From: Streptococcus sp. LYSM12
GTDB taxonomy: Bacteria > Bacillota > Bacilli > Lactobacillales > Streptococcaceae
Length of the DNA stretch: 64,000 bases
Assembly: GCF_004569635.1 (NCBI RefSeq)
Contig: NZ_SPOZ01000001.1
Location: forward strand, 1 to 64,000
Reading direction: 5' to 3'
The translations under genes and the position numbers were made by a program. The first letter of the stretch is position 1. Every line of letters begins with the position of its first letter. Positions 1 through 7,865 of this stretch are shown here, in pieces. The notes below the pieces were generated by a model, which saw only the letters and a list, made by a program, of their open reading frames with translations, searched no databases and was not told the DNA's origin.

Positions 1-348
1 CAGGTGCGACACCACTGGTTCACAGCGATCGTGGGAGCCAGTATACTTCTAAAGCGTATCGATACTTTGCACGACAAGCTGGATTAACCTTATCCATGTC
101 TCGGGTTGGTAAATGTATTGATAACGCTCCAATCGAAAGTTTCTTTGGGCATTTCAAGACAGAAGCTTATCACCTGAAGAAATATAAGACCTATGATGAG
201 CTCGTCACAGACATCGAACACTATATTGAGTTTTACAATACACGACGCTATCAGACCAAATTAAATAACCTGACTCCTATAGAATTCAGGAATCAGGTTG
301 CTTAATATCTTTTATTATTTGACTGTCTACTTGACAGGGAGCCGTTCA
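1..348 (+). mobile_element. 3' end of an IS3-family insertion sequence
   Basis: The window opens inside the integrase core of an IS3-type transposase. After its stop codon about 40 bp remain, ending near position 348 with a ...CA terminus, as IS3-family right ends usually do. The left end lies outside the window, so the terminal inverted repeats cannot be compared and the boundary is approximate. Confidence 0.6.
3..305 (+). CDS. IS3-family transposase OrfB, C-terminal part (5' end outside window)
   Basis: Reading in frame from the window edge gives the rve/DDE integrase region: HSDRGSQYTS, with the second catalytic Asp, then a segment around CIDNAPIESFFGHFKTE carrying the catalytic Glu, and the family-typical end YNTRRYQTKLNNLTPIEFR. 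OrfB carries out DDE-type cut-and-paste/copy-out transposition, normally as an OrfAB frameshift fusion. Only about the last 100 residues are present, so completeness and activity cannot be judged. No stop interrupts the visible part. Confidence 0.85.
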   Translation, partial: GATPLVHSDRGSQYTSKAYRYFARQAGLTLSMSRVGKCIDNAPIESFFGHFKTEAYHLKKYKTYDELVTDIEHYIEFYNTRRYQTKLNNLTPIEFRNQVA

Positions 349-460
349 TACCACTGAGGCTTTTCCATTGAAAAAATATGCACAGTTTGGTCTATCTTTC
401 AATCTGGGAAGAGTTTTTCAAACATTAGCTTATACTTGAACATGGGCTACAGCTTTCTGA

Positions 461-568
461 TATAGTCATTTCGTTTATCTTTTATCACTTCGTTCACTCG
501 CTTTGTCGTACTCTAGTACAGCCTGCAGCTTGTTGCCTAGTATGAAAAGAAAATTAAAAGACTATATC
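461..568 (+). repeat. MITE-like intergenic repeat, copy 1
   Basis: Member of a ~105-bp family with inverted ends (TATAGTCATTT... and ...AAAGACTATA) and a conserved interior containing CAGCCTGCAGC. Other copies lie at 7866-8075 (double), 22232-22339, 35749-35853, 44476-44565, 50796-50901 and 54978-55072. It carries no coding sequence. Confidence 0.8.
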
Positions 569-578
569 AAGTAGAAAC

Positions 579-607
579 TTGTATCTCAATCCATTTAGGT
601 GTATAAT
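579..607 (+). promoter_or_regulatory. promoter of the MFS transporter gene
   Basis: TTGTAT (579-584), 17-bp spacer, TATAAT (602-607), about 40 bp before the start codon and just downstream of the repeat copy. Confidence 0.55.
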
Positions 608-649
608 GTTACATGTTTTGTTTTATAGTGTAAGATGAAAGGAGAAAAC

Positions 650-1810
650 ATGAAAAATAAAGCAATGATGCGATTTTCGCTCTTGGTGATTTCCATCTTT
701 CTAATGTCTCATTTGGCGATTGCACCAGCCATTCCAAAGCTCTATGATTATTATCATACTAAGAACGCCAGCCTCGGACTTGCTTCTGTGGAGAGTTTGG
801 TAACAGTCCCAGCCATGATGATTACAATTACTGTCTTGCTCAGTAATCTAGTTGTTTCCTGGATTGGAACCAAGCGGACAGTCTTACTCGGCTTAGGCTT
901 GATTGGTGTGTTCGGTGTTTTACCAACCTTTTTAACGTCTTTCCCTCTTATCTTTATCTGCCGCTTGATGTTGGGAGTAGGGATTGGACTTTATAATTCG
1001 CTTTCGATTAGTCTGATTAGTGACTTTTACGAGGGAGAGATGCGAGCTCAGATGATTGGTTTGCGAACTGCTTTCTTAAATATCGGGAAAGCCTTGACGA
1101 CTCTTATTGCTGGTTATGCTTTGCTGATAGGTGTCAATTATACCTTTTTAGTCTATTTGCTTGCCTTTCCAGCCTTTATTCTCTTTTATCTGAATATTCC
1201 TGAATCTAGCCAGGCTCAGGTACCGGTAAAAGATGCTATGACATGGAATTATCAAGTAGGATTGGTTACGGCTCTAACTTTCCTAGTTGGCATCAGTTAT
1301 ATTGGGGCGACCATTAAAATTCCGAGTTTACTCGTGACTCAATATGGTTTTTCGACCACCTTGTCTAGTCAGCTGCTCACTATTTTAGCCTTTAGTGGGA
1401 TTATTACGGGCTGTTGTTTTGGACCGATTTTAAAGAAATTGGGAGATACGACTCTTTTTGCAGTTCTCATTGCAATGGGGATTGGTAATTTCCTCTTTAC
1501 CCTACCGTTTCATCTTCCTCTCTTTATCATTGCAAGCATATTGGTTGGAATGAGTTTTGTTGGTATCATGTCCTTTAATTTTTACTATATTTCCAAGCAA
1601 TTTTCGAAAGAACAAGTCCATTTTGTAACTAGTCTTGCTATTACAGGAGGCAATATTGGAGTTGTTTTAACGCCTATATTCCTCACTAAATTGTTGGAAA
1701 AATTCCAGATTGAAACCTTTATCACTCCTTTTTACATTAGTAGCTGTTTAATGGTGCTTGCCTGCCTGCTTGCTTACCTATTGTTGAGAGGAAGAAACGA
1801 GTCGCTATAG
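650..1810 (+). CDS. MFS transporter (drug/metabolite efflux type)
   Basis: A 386-residue integral membrane protein of the major facilitator superfamily with about 12 hydrophobic segments. The loop after TM2 has WIGTKRTVLLGLG, the usual MFS motif-A position, and TM4 carries RLMLGVGIGLYNSL. Such 12-TM proteins usually export small molecules by proton antiport; the substrate cannot be told from sequence. The start at 650 is chosen because AAAGGAG lies at 638-644 with normal spacing. The in-frame ATG at 635 would place that ribosome-binding site inside the gene. It is transcribed alone; the next gene has its own regulated promoter. Confidence 0.85.
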   Translation: MKNKAMMRFSLLVISIFLMSHLAIAPAIPKLYDYYHTKNASLGLASVESLVTVPAMMITITVLLSNLVVSWIGTKRTVLLGLGLIGVFGVLPTFLTSFPLIFICRLMLGVGIGLYNSLSISLISDFYEGEMRAQMIGLRTAFLNIGKALTTLIAGYALLIGVNYTFLVYLLAFPAFILFYLNIPESSQAQVPVKDAMTWNYQVGLVTALTFLVGISYIGATIKIPSLLVTQYGFSTTLSSQLLTILAFSGIITGCCFGPILKKLGDTTLFAVLIAMGIGNFLFTLPFHLPLFIIASILVGMSFVGIMSFNFYYISKQFSKEQVHFVTSLAITGGNIGVVLTPIFLTKLLEKFQIETFITPFYISSCLMVLACLLAYLLLRGRNESL

Positions 1811-1826
1811 AAATTTCAAAATAATC

Positions 1827-1857
1827 TTGACTTAGAGTTCACTTCAAGTGCTATACT
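1827..1857 (+). promoter_or_regulatory. MerR-family-type promoter/operator of the alcohol dehydrogenase gene
   Basis: TTGACT (1827-1832) and TATACT (1852-1857) are separated by 19 bp, longer than the usual 17. The spacer holds the imperfect dyad CTTAGAGT-TC-ACTTCAAG (1831-1848). A 19-bp spacer with a centred dyad is the hallmark of promoters activated by MerR regulators, and this sequence resembles NmlR/AdhR aldehyde-response sites. No MerR gene is present in the window. Confidence 0.7.
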
Positions 1858-1891
1858 AGAAGCACCTTAATAAAGAAAGTGAGGAAAAGGG

Positions 1892-2938
1892 ATGAAAACA
1901 GCAATTTTTGAAAAGGCTGGTTCGATGATTATCGGTGAGATAGACAAGCCTCAGATTCGAGAAAAAGATGATGTGATTATCAAGATTGTGCGAGCTTGTG
2001 TCTGTGGATCAGATCTATGGTCTTATTCACATGGAGATGATCGCGAACCACATTCGATTAATTCAGGACATGAGGCTTTGGGAATTGTCGAAGAAGTAGG
2101 TAGTGAGATTACTACAGTTAAGCCAGGTGATTTTGTCATTGTTCCCTTTACGCATGGCTGCGGCCATTGTGATGCCTGCCGTGCAGGGTTTGATGGCACC
2201 TGTGATAATCATCCAGCCCCGACGAACTGGGGCGGAGGGTTCCAGTCAGAGTACCTCCGTTTTCACTATGGAAATTGGGCCTTGGTGAAAGTACCAGGAC
2301 AACCCTCTGACTATTCAGAAAGCATGCTCAAGTCCCTCTTGACCTTGGCTGATGTCATGCCAACGGGCTATCATGCAGCAAAAGTAGCGCATGTTCAGCC
2401 TGGGGACAAGGTAGTTGTGATTGGAGATGGAGCAGTTGGGCAATGTGCGGTTATTGCTGCTAAAATGATGGGTGCTTCACAGATTGTCTTGATGAGCCGT
2501 CATGGCGACCGTCAAGCTTTGGCATTAGAATCAGGTGCAACGGCTGTCGTAGCAGAACGTGGCGAAGAGGGAATCGTAAAAATACGTGAACTATTAGGTG
2601 GCGGGGCAGATGTTGCACTTGAATGTGTAGGAACTGAGGCTGCAATCGAACAAGCACTCGGTGTGCTTCACAATGGCGGACGTGTCGGATTTGTTGGTGT
2701 ACCGCATTATGACAGTCGTCCACTTGGTTCAACTTTTGCCCAAAATATCTCAGTTGCAGGTGGTCCAGCTTCAGTCACTACTTATAACAAGCAAGTCTTA
2801 CTAAAAGCTGTGCTTGACGGGGATATCAATCCAGGACGTGTCTTTACGCAGACCTATTCTTTGGAAGATATCAATCAAGCCTACCAAGACATGGCAGATC
2901 GTAAGGTCATTAAATCTATGGTAATTGTAGACCAATGA
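1892..2938 (+). CDS. zinc-dependent medium-chain alcohol dehydrogenase
   Basis: A 348-residue cytosolic MDR-superfamily dehydrogenase that would oxidise an alcohol, or reduce an aldehyde, with NAD(P). Visible features in order are catalytic zinc ligands in VCGSD and GHEALG, the structural-zinc Cys cluster CGHCDACRAGFDGTC (C-x2-C-x2-C-x7-C), and the Rossmann motif VVIGDGAVGQCAV. The start has AAAGTGAGG upstream. It is monocistronic, between a MerR-type promoter and a strong terminator, which suggests induction by reactive aldehydes or thiol stress. That role is inferred from the promoter; the substrate is unknown. Confidence 0.88.
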   Translation: MKTAIFEKAGSMIIGEIDKPQIREKDDVIIKIVRACVCGSDLWSYSHGDDREPHSINSGHEALGIVEEVGSEITTVKPGDFVIVPFTHGCGHCDACRAGFDGTCDNHPAPTNWGGGFQSEYLRFHYGNWALVKVPGQPSDYSESMLKSLLTLADVMPTGYHAAKVAHVQPGDKVVVIGDGAVGQCAVIAAKMMGASQIVLMSRHGDRQALALESGATAVVAERGEEGIVKIRELLGGGADVALECVGTEAAIEQALGVLHNGGRVGFVGVPHYDSRPLGSTFAQNISVAGGPASVTTYNKQVLLKAVLDGDINPGRVFTQTYSLEDINQAYQDMADRKVIKSMVIVDQ

Positions 2939-2997
2939 GTTCGGTCTTTGGCATAATATAGAATAGGAGCTGATTAAAAAGATTATCTCCACTTCTT

Positions 2998-3054
2998 AGA
3001 GTTCGCTTCAACATCTCAGCGCAGAGGTGGGATGTTGAAGCGAACTCTTTTTTC
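2998..3054 (+). terminator. rho-independent terminator after the alcohol dehydrogenase gene
   Basis: Perfect 18-bp stem (2998-3015 with 3031-3048), 15-base loop, followed by a T-tract at 3048-3053. Confidence 0.9.
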
Positions 3055-3161
3055 TATCTGCCGAGTTCTTTCTTGCTCCCTAACACTTTATCGTATGAAT
3101 GTTTGAAGGCTTTTGTGTTTTGATATACTTGAACACTTCGTCAATTTTTACTTTTTTCTTT

Positions 3162-3200
3162 ACGTCCTCGTATCTTGGTGTAATTGAACTCGGGCTAAGA
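3162..3200 (-). repeat. dispersed 'gene-end' repeat, reverse copy
   Basis: On the minus strand this reads CTTAGCCCGAGTTCAATTAC followed by ACCAAGATACGAGG. It matches segments near 35033, 35135, 35439 and 35553 and, in part, the 3' end of the neighbouring FAD oxidase gene. The surrounding 3055-3266 holds no gene I can support. Confidence 0.65.
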
Positions 3201-3266
3201 GCTGTATACAAAAGAAAAAACAGTCTAAAAAAGACTGTAATCACAAAAAATAAATGTATTTCTTAG

Positions 3267-3466
3267 CGGTAGCTATCTGGCAATTCCCTACACTTTCGTT
3301 TGGGACTAGCCTAGCTATCCTCGTCGGGGTCTCACTACGAAGCGTTCCGCTTCTGTTCGGCCGCTTGACGGTAGCTATCTGGCTCCTCCCTGCATTTCAT
3401 TTGTGATGAGCCTAGCTATCCTCGTCGGGGTCTCACTACGAAGCGTTCCGTTTCTGTTCGGCCGCC
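3267..3466. repeat. tandem duplication of a 102-bp unit
   Basis: Two copies start with CGGTAGCTATCTGG at 3267 and 3369. Their second halves (CCTAGCTATCCTCGTCGGGG through TTCTGTTCGGCCGC) are almost identical; the middles differ. Part of the second unit (about 3367-3408) recurs in reverse at 17766-17810. It is noncoding and of unknown function, and abuts the 3' end of the FAD oxidase gene. Confidence 0.8.
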
Positions 3467-3472
3467 TATTTT

Positions 3473-4603
3473 TCATTCGCTTTTTAACCGCCCTTGTATC
3501 TTGATGTAAGGATCGGGTGAATAAGGATTGGCATCAAATTCATGGGGTTGTTTAAGGATAGATTGTGCCAATTGCCAGCCGATAAAAGGCCCGCAGGTGA
3601 GGCCGGAGGAGCCTAGACCACTGGCTACTAAAATAGCGGGATGTTCAGACAGGCGTCCGTAGAAAGGCAGAAAATCAGAGGTATAGGCTCTGGTACCAAC
3701 GCGCGTATGGCTGATTTCGTATTGTTGTAAGTCAGGAATAACAGCAGACGCCACCTCTTTCATCTGCTGGATTTTTTCCCTATCCAATGACAAATTATAC
3801 CCCTGATCATTTTCATGGGTCGCTCCGATGACTAACTTTCCTTGTTCAAATGCCAGGATGTCGATTTCCCCATGGAGCATACAGCCAGGCCAGTTGTCGG
3901 TTGTAAAGTGTGTATCAATGGACAGTAATTGTCCCTTTTGTGGCCTTATATCGACCTTGTAGCCTAAGGGAGTGAGGAGGTCTGGCAACCAAGCACCTGC
4001 TGCCAAGATAAGCTCGTCATAGTCATATATAATCTCGTCTATCTGTACCTGATTATCAGGTAAGAGCTGGGCCTTTCCTTGGATGAAGTGTCCTCCTTGC
4101 TGTTGAAATAGCCCCAGCAGTTGATCCAGCAGTTGTCCACCGTCAACCCGTCCGCCGCCATGCGTGAGAACAGCACCTTGGTCTGTTACAAGAGGGGGAA
4201 TTTGTGTGCTTAATTCTTGTCCTTTTAATATGTCAATCTGAGCAATCATTGGAGAGTGCTTCTGTCTTTCTTGAGCAAGAGTTGCTAATTGGTTTAGTAG
4301 GGAATCTTTCTTTTTAAATACCAAGGTTCCAGTTTGTTTGTAAGGGAGGTGTGTAATACCTGCTTTCTGTAAATCTTGCATCAGGTCTAGATAAAAAGCT
4401 GCTCCTTTATCAACCAAGTGATACCAGGTCTGGTTGCGACGCTGGGAGAGCCAAGGACAGATGATACCAGCAGCAGCTCTTGTCGCATTTCCTGTCCCGT
4501 CATCGATGAGCGTGATTTGCATGTTTGGGGTCTGAGAGAGGTAAAAAGCAGCAGTAGAGCCGACAATTCCTCCGCCAATAATTATAATCTTCTTTTGCTT
4601 CAT
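3473..4603 (-). CDS. FAD-dependent glycine/D-amino-acid oxidase family protein (ThiO/DadA-like)
   Basis: A 376-residue DAO-family flavoprotein. The N-terminus is the dinucleotide-binding motif IIIIGGGIVGSTAAF, followed by DDGTGNATRAAAGII. The C-terminal FAD-contact segment is GLGSSGLTCGPFIGWQLA. Family members deaminate glycine, sarcosine or D-amino acids, giving an imino acid and H2O2. No thiamine genes are adjacent, so a thiO role is not supported. The start at 4603 is preferred: an extended -10 (TGCTATACT, minus strand) ends six bases upstream, implying a leaderless mRNA, whereas the ATG at 4627 would lie upstream of that promoter. The last ~10 codons (KIQGRLKSE) lie inside a dispersed repeat. 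Confidence 0.8.
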   Translation of the reverse strand: MKQKKIIIIGGGIVGSTAAFYLSQTPNMQITLIDDGTGNATRAAAGIICPWLSQRRNQTWYHLVDKGAAFYLDLMQDLQKAGITHLPYKQTGTLVFKKKDSLLNQLATLAQERQKHSPMIAQIDILKGQELSTQIPPLVTDQGAVLTHGGGRVDGGQLLDQLLGLFQQQGGHFIQGKAQLLPDNQVQIDEIIYDYDELILAAGAWLPDLLTPLGYKVDIRPQKGQLLSIDTHFTTDNWPGCMLHGEIDILAFEQGKLVIGATHENDQGYNLSLDREKIQQMKEVASAVIPDLQQYEISHTRVGTRAYTSDFLPFYGRLSEHPAILVASGLGSSGLTCGPFIGWQLAQSILKQPHEFDANPYSPDPYIKIQGRLKSE

Positions 4604-4609
4604 ATCTCT

Positions 4610-4618
4610 AGTATAGCA
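4610..4618 (-). promoter_or_regulatory. extended -10 of the FAD oxidase gene
   Basis: Minus-strand TGCTATACT with the start codon six bases after TATACT. No convincing -35, and no Shine-Dalgarno between it and the ATG. Confidence 0.5.
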
Positions 4619-4678
4619 TAAAGACAAGAGGGTTTCTTTATTTTTTTGAAAATGTTAGAATAGAAAAAAGGAGAAGCT

Positions 4679-5308
4679 ATGTCAGATGTAATGTACCCAG
4701 AAGTCATGATAATTGGGAGTGGAGCTGTGAGAGTTGCGACTGTTGGTGATAGTTTGACCTATGGTTATGGCTTAGAAAATCGAGAACGGGATGCTTATCC
4801 TAGCATTTTGGCTACAAAGTTAGGTCATCATTATCAAGTATTTAATTTTGGTCTGAGTGGTCGTTCTTTGCAATCTACCTCAGATTATCCCTATTTACAG
4901 GAAAGAAATGCTCAGTTGTCGCTCGAGAGTGAGGCAGATATTGTCATCATCATGATTGGAACGAATGATAGTCGCGCTCCGTACTGGAATAAAGAACGGT
5001 TTATCAAGGAATATGGTGAACTAGTTGATCGTTATCTGCAAATGTCTAGTCAACCAGATGTCTATCTCTTAGTACCTCCTTATGTGCCGACCAGTCGTTT
5101 TGGGCTCAACAATGACATTGTTCGTACAGAACTTCAGGAAATCATCCCTAGAATTGCTGAGGATAGGGGATTAGAATGGATTAACCTTTATTCGCTAACA
5201 GAGGGACGTTTAGAGTGTTATAGTGACGGTCTACATTTGACTCCGTTTGGAAATCAGCTTGTAGCAGAGATGGTTTACGCAAAAATCATGGGAGAAAGTC
5301 TTCGGTAA
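4679..5308 (+). CDS. SGNH/GDSL-family hydrolase
   Basis: A 209-residue esterase/lipase-fold enzyme. Block I is VGDSLTYGYG with nucleophile Ser25, block II is GLSGRS with the oxyanion Gly, block III is IGTNDSR with Asn, and block V is SDGLHLTPFGN, giving Asp183 and His186. All four SGNH residues are present, so it should be active on an ester such as an acyl or O-acetyl group; the substrate is unknown. No signal peptide is evident, so it is probably cytosolic. The ribosome-binding site AAAGGAGAAG precedes the ATG. The following gene begins 47 bp downstream with its own TATACT box. Confidence 0.85.
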   Translation: MSDVMYPEVMIIGSGAVRVATVGDSLTYGYGLENRERDAYPSILATKLGHHYQVFNFGLSGRSLQSTSDYPYLQERNAQLSLESEADIVIIMIGTNDSRAPYWNKERFIKEYGELVDRYLQMSSQPDVYLLVPPYVPTSRFGLNNDIVRTELQEIIPRIAEDRGLEWINLYSLTEGRLECYSDGLHLTPFGNQLVAEMVYAKIMGESLR

Positions 5309-5355
5309 ATCTTGAGAAAATATGCTATACTAGTAGTAAAGGAATGGGGAGGATT

Positions 5356-5880
5356 ATGGCAAAAAGAGAATTGATTCATCGAGTGATTGTAGTTAGTTTG
5401 TTGGCATTAGGAATGATTGCATTGCGCATTTGGGTCTTTGAACCAGTCACCATAACGAAGCAAATGGCAAATCACTACCTCAAAGAAAATGATATTATCA
5501 TTGCAGTGAAAGGCAGAGAACTCGAATATGGTGATTTTGTCTTGTATCAAGTAGACGGGACAGAACATGTCGGTCGCCTCATTGCTAAGGAGGGAGATAG
5601 TGTGACCTATATGGATGATGTCTTGTATCGCAATAATGAAATTGTTGAGGAGACCTACCTCAGTAAGTCAGCAAGTCATCAAGACTATTATACAGAAGAT
5701 ATCATTGTCCCTCGTCTTGAGAAAAAAAATTACTGGATTCTAAATGACATACGGACCAACCGTGAAGATAGTCGTACACTTGGTTTAATTTCTTCTAAAC
5801 AGGTTATCGGTCGTTTGACTTTCCGTGTCAGTCCCATAGGGGAATTTGGCTTTATTGATATCGGACTAACCCAGAAGTAG
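5356..5880 (+). CDS. signal peptidase I-like membrane protein lacking catalytic Ser and Lys
   Basis: A 174-residue S26-family protein with one N-terminal membrane anchor (residues ~9-28) and the family boxes in order: KQMANHYLKENDII, EYGDFVLYQ, HVGRLIAKEGDSVTY, and NDIRTNREDSRTLGLI. In active enzymes the residue before the conserved Met is the nucleophile Ser; here it is Gln36. The general-base Lys of the K-R-(V/L)-I motif is Gly73. It is therefore probably not a peptidase, like the SipA proteins of some streptococcal pilus loci. No pilus genes are adjacent. The start at 5356 follows GGGGAGG; an ATG at 5344 is an alternative. Confidence 0.8.
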   Translation: MAKRELIHRVIVVSLLALGMIALRIWVFEPVTITKQMANHYLKENDIIIAVKGRELEYGDFVLYQVDGTEHVGRLIAKEGDSVTYMDDVLYRNNEIVEETYLSKSASHQDYYTEDIIVPRLEKKNYWILNDIRTNREDSRTLGLISSKQVIGRLTFRVSPIGEFGFIDIGLTQK

Positions 5881-5893
5881 GGTTAGTTTTTTT
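5865..5893 (+). terminator. rho-independent terminator upstream of glmS
   Basis: ACTAACCC / GGGTTAGT stem with a 7-base loop and seven Ts (5887-5893). It overlaps the stop codon of the signal-peptidase-like gene. Confidence 0.9.
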
Positions 5894-5900
5894 GTACCAA

Positions 5901-5992
5901 TTAGACTAGACCAATTTTAAGTTTGACAAACTAAAATCTTTTATATATACTATTTTTATTGGTTTTATTTAAAAAATAGATGACTATACCAA
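5901..5992 (+). promoter_or_regulatory. glmS promoter with two NagR/DasR-like operator sites
   Basis: A near-consensus promoter, TTGACA (5923-5928), 17 bp, TATACT (5946-5951). Upstream TTAGACTAGACCAA (5901-5914) matches 12 of 14 bases of the GntR/HutC amino-sugar operator core TTGGTCTAGACCAA. Downstream GATGACTATACCAA (5979-5992) is a weaker match. Streptococcal NagR is known to repress glmS and nag genes through such sites; the assignment here is by motif only. Confidence 0.6.
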
Positions 5993-6031
5993 TTTATAAA
6001 ATCCTTTATTTAGAAATGGACGGAAAACAAT

Positions 6032-7846
6032 ATGTGTGGAATCGTTGGTGTTGTTGGAAATACAAACGCAACTGATATTTTAATTCAGGGACTTGAAAAA
6101 TTAGAATACCGTGGGTATGATTCAGCGGGAATTTTTGTCACCGGTGGCGAAACAGGACATTTAGTCAAATCTGTTGGTCGTATTGCCGATTTATCGGCTA
6201 AGGTCGGAGATTCTGTGGAGGGGAACATAGGAATCGGGCATACCCGCTGGGCAACCCACGGGAAACCGACTGAAGATAATGCTCATCCTCATACGTCACA
6301 AACAGGACGTTTCGTCCTTGTTCATAACGGAGTGATTGAGAACTATCTTGAAATGAAAAATACCTATTTGGCAGGTCACGATTTTAAGGGGCAGACAGAT
6401 ACAGAGATTGCAGTTCATTTAATTGGTAAATTTGTCGAAGAAGATGGCTTGTCTGTACTTGAGGCTTTCAAGAAAGCTCTTCAGATTATCCAAGGCTCCT
6501 ATGCCTTTGCTTTGATTGATGCTACAAAACCAGATATGATTTATGTAGCCAAGAATAAATCACCGCTTCTTATCGGTCTGGGAGCTGGTTACAATATGGT
6601 CTGCTCAGATGCCATGGCGATGATTCGTGAAACTAATGAATATATGGAAATTCACGATAAGGAATTGGTCATCGTGACAAAGGAAAGAGTGGAAATCATG
6701 GACTATGACGGTAGTCCAATCGAACGTGGCAGCTATATAGCAGAATTGGACTTGTCAGACATTGGTAAAGGGACTTATCCTTTTTATATGTTAAAAGAAA
6801 TTGATGAGCAGCCAACCGTGATGCGTAAGTTGATCAATGCGTACTCTGATGTAGGTGGTCAGATGATGGTTGACCCTGCTATTGTCAAAGCTGTTCAGGA
6901 AGCAGATCGTCTTTACATTCTTGCAGCAGGGACCTCTTACAATGCAGGTTATGCATCTAAGAACATGCTTGAAGCATTGACAGATACGCCAGTTGAATTA
7001 GGTGTAGCTTCTGAGTGGGGTTACCATATGCCACTCTTGAGCAAGAAACCACTTTTCATCTTGTTGACCCAGTCTGGAGAAACAGCAGATAGCCGTCAAG
7101 TATTGGTGAAAGCGAATGAAATGGGGATTCCAAGTTTGACCATTACCAATGTGCCAGGTTCTACCCTCTCACGTGAAGCGACTTATACCATGCTACTTCA
7201 TGCAGGTCCTGAAATTGCGGTTGCCTCTACCAAGGCCTATACAGCACAAATTGCGGCTCTTGCTTTCCTAGCAAAGGCAGTCGGAGAAGCAAATGGTAAG
7301 CAAGAAGCGCACGAGTTTGATTTGGTACATGAATTATCAATGGTTGCACAATCGATTGAAGCGACCCTGTCTGAGAAAGATATGATTGCAGAAAAAGTGG
7401 AGAAATTGCTTGCAACAACTCGTAATGCCTTTTATATTGGTCGTGGAAATGACTATTATGTAACGATTGAAGCTGCGCTTAAATTAAAAGAAATTTCTTA
7501 TATCCAATGTGAGGGGTTTGCAGCTGGTGAGTTAAAGCATGGAACGATTTCTCTGATTGAAGATGGCACACCAGTGATTGCTTTGATTTCAGCGAGCGAG
7601 AAAGTTGCTGCGCATACACGCGGAAATATCGCAGAAGTAGTTTCTCGAGGTGCTTATAGCTTAACTATTGTTGAAGAAGGTCTGGAGCGTGAAGATGATG
7701 ATATTGTGGTCAACAAGGTTCATCCTTTCCTCTCTAGCATTTCAATGGTCATTCCAACTCAGCTGATTGCCTACTATGCATCTCTTCAACGTGGGCTGGA
7801 TGTTGATAAACCACGCAATTTGGCTAAGGCTGTTACAGTCGAGTAA
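6032..7846 (+). CDS. glmS: glutamine--fructose-6-phosphate aminotransferase (isomerizing)
   Basis: A 604-residue cytosolic enzyme making glucosamine-6-phosphate from fructose-6-phosphate and glutamine, the entry to UDP-GlcNAc, peptidoglycan and capsule sugars. The protein starts MCGIVGVVG, so the N-terminal nucleophile Cys is exposed after Met removal, with GHTRWATHG and HNGVIENY of the class II glutaminase domain (residues 1-~235). Two SIS sugar-isomerase domains follow (AAGTSYNAG near residue 296; GRGNDYYVTIEAALKLKE near 470), and it ends in the conserved DKPRNLAKAVTVE. Length is normal. It is monocistronic with its own regulated promoter; no glmS-ribozyme-sized leader is present. Confidence 0.97.
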   Translation: MCGIVGVVGNTNATDILIQGLEKLEYRGYDSAGIFVTGGETGHLVKSVGRIADLSAKVGDSVEGNIGIGHTRWATHGKPTEDNAHPHTSQTGRFVLVHNGVIENYLEMKNTYLAGHDFKGQTDTEIAVHLIGKFVEEDGLSVLEAFKKALQIIQGSYAFALIDATKPDMIYVAKNKSPLLIGLGAGYNMVCSDAMAMIRETNEYMEIHDKELVIVTKERVEIMDYDGSPIERGSYIAELDLSDIGKGTYPFYMLKEIDEQPTVMRKLINAYSDVGGQMMVDPAIVKAVQEADRLYILAAGTSYNAGYASKNMLEALTDTPVELGVASEWGYHMPLLSKKPLFILLTQSGETADSRQVLVKANEMGIPSLTITNVPGSTLSREATYTMLLHAGPEIAVASTKAYTAQIAALAFLAKAVGEANGKQEAHEFDLVHELSMVAQSIEATLSEKDMIAEKVEKLLATTRNAFYIGRGNDYYVTIEAALKLKEISYIQCEGFAAGELKHGTISLIEDGTPVIALISASEKVAAHTRGNIAEVVSRGAYSLTIVEEGLEREDDDIVVNKVHPFLSSISMVIPTQLIAYYASLQRGLDVDKPRNLAKAVTVE

Positions 7847-7865
7847 GACTAGCTGTTGCTATTGA

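Noticed and set aside
1..348. Large integrated mobile element at the left edge
   Set aside because: Only the tail of one IS3-type element is visible; following genes are ordinary chromosomal ones without integrase or attachment repeats.
5894..6031. glmS ribozyme/riboswitch
   Set aside because: Only about 140 bp separate the terminator from glmS, occupied by a consensus promoter and operators. No ribozyme-like core is visible.
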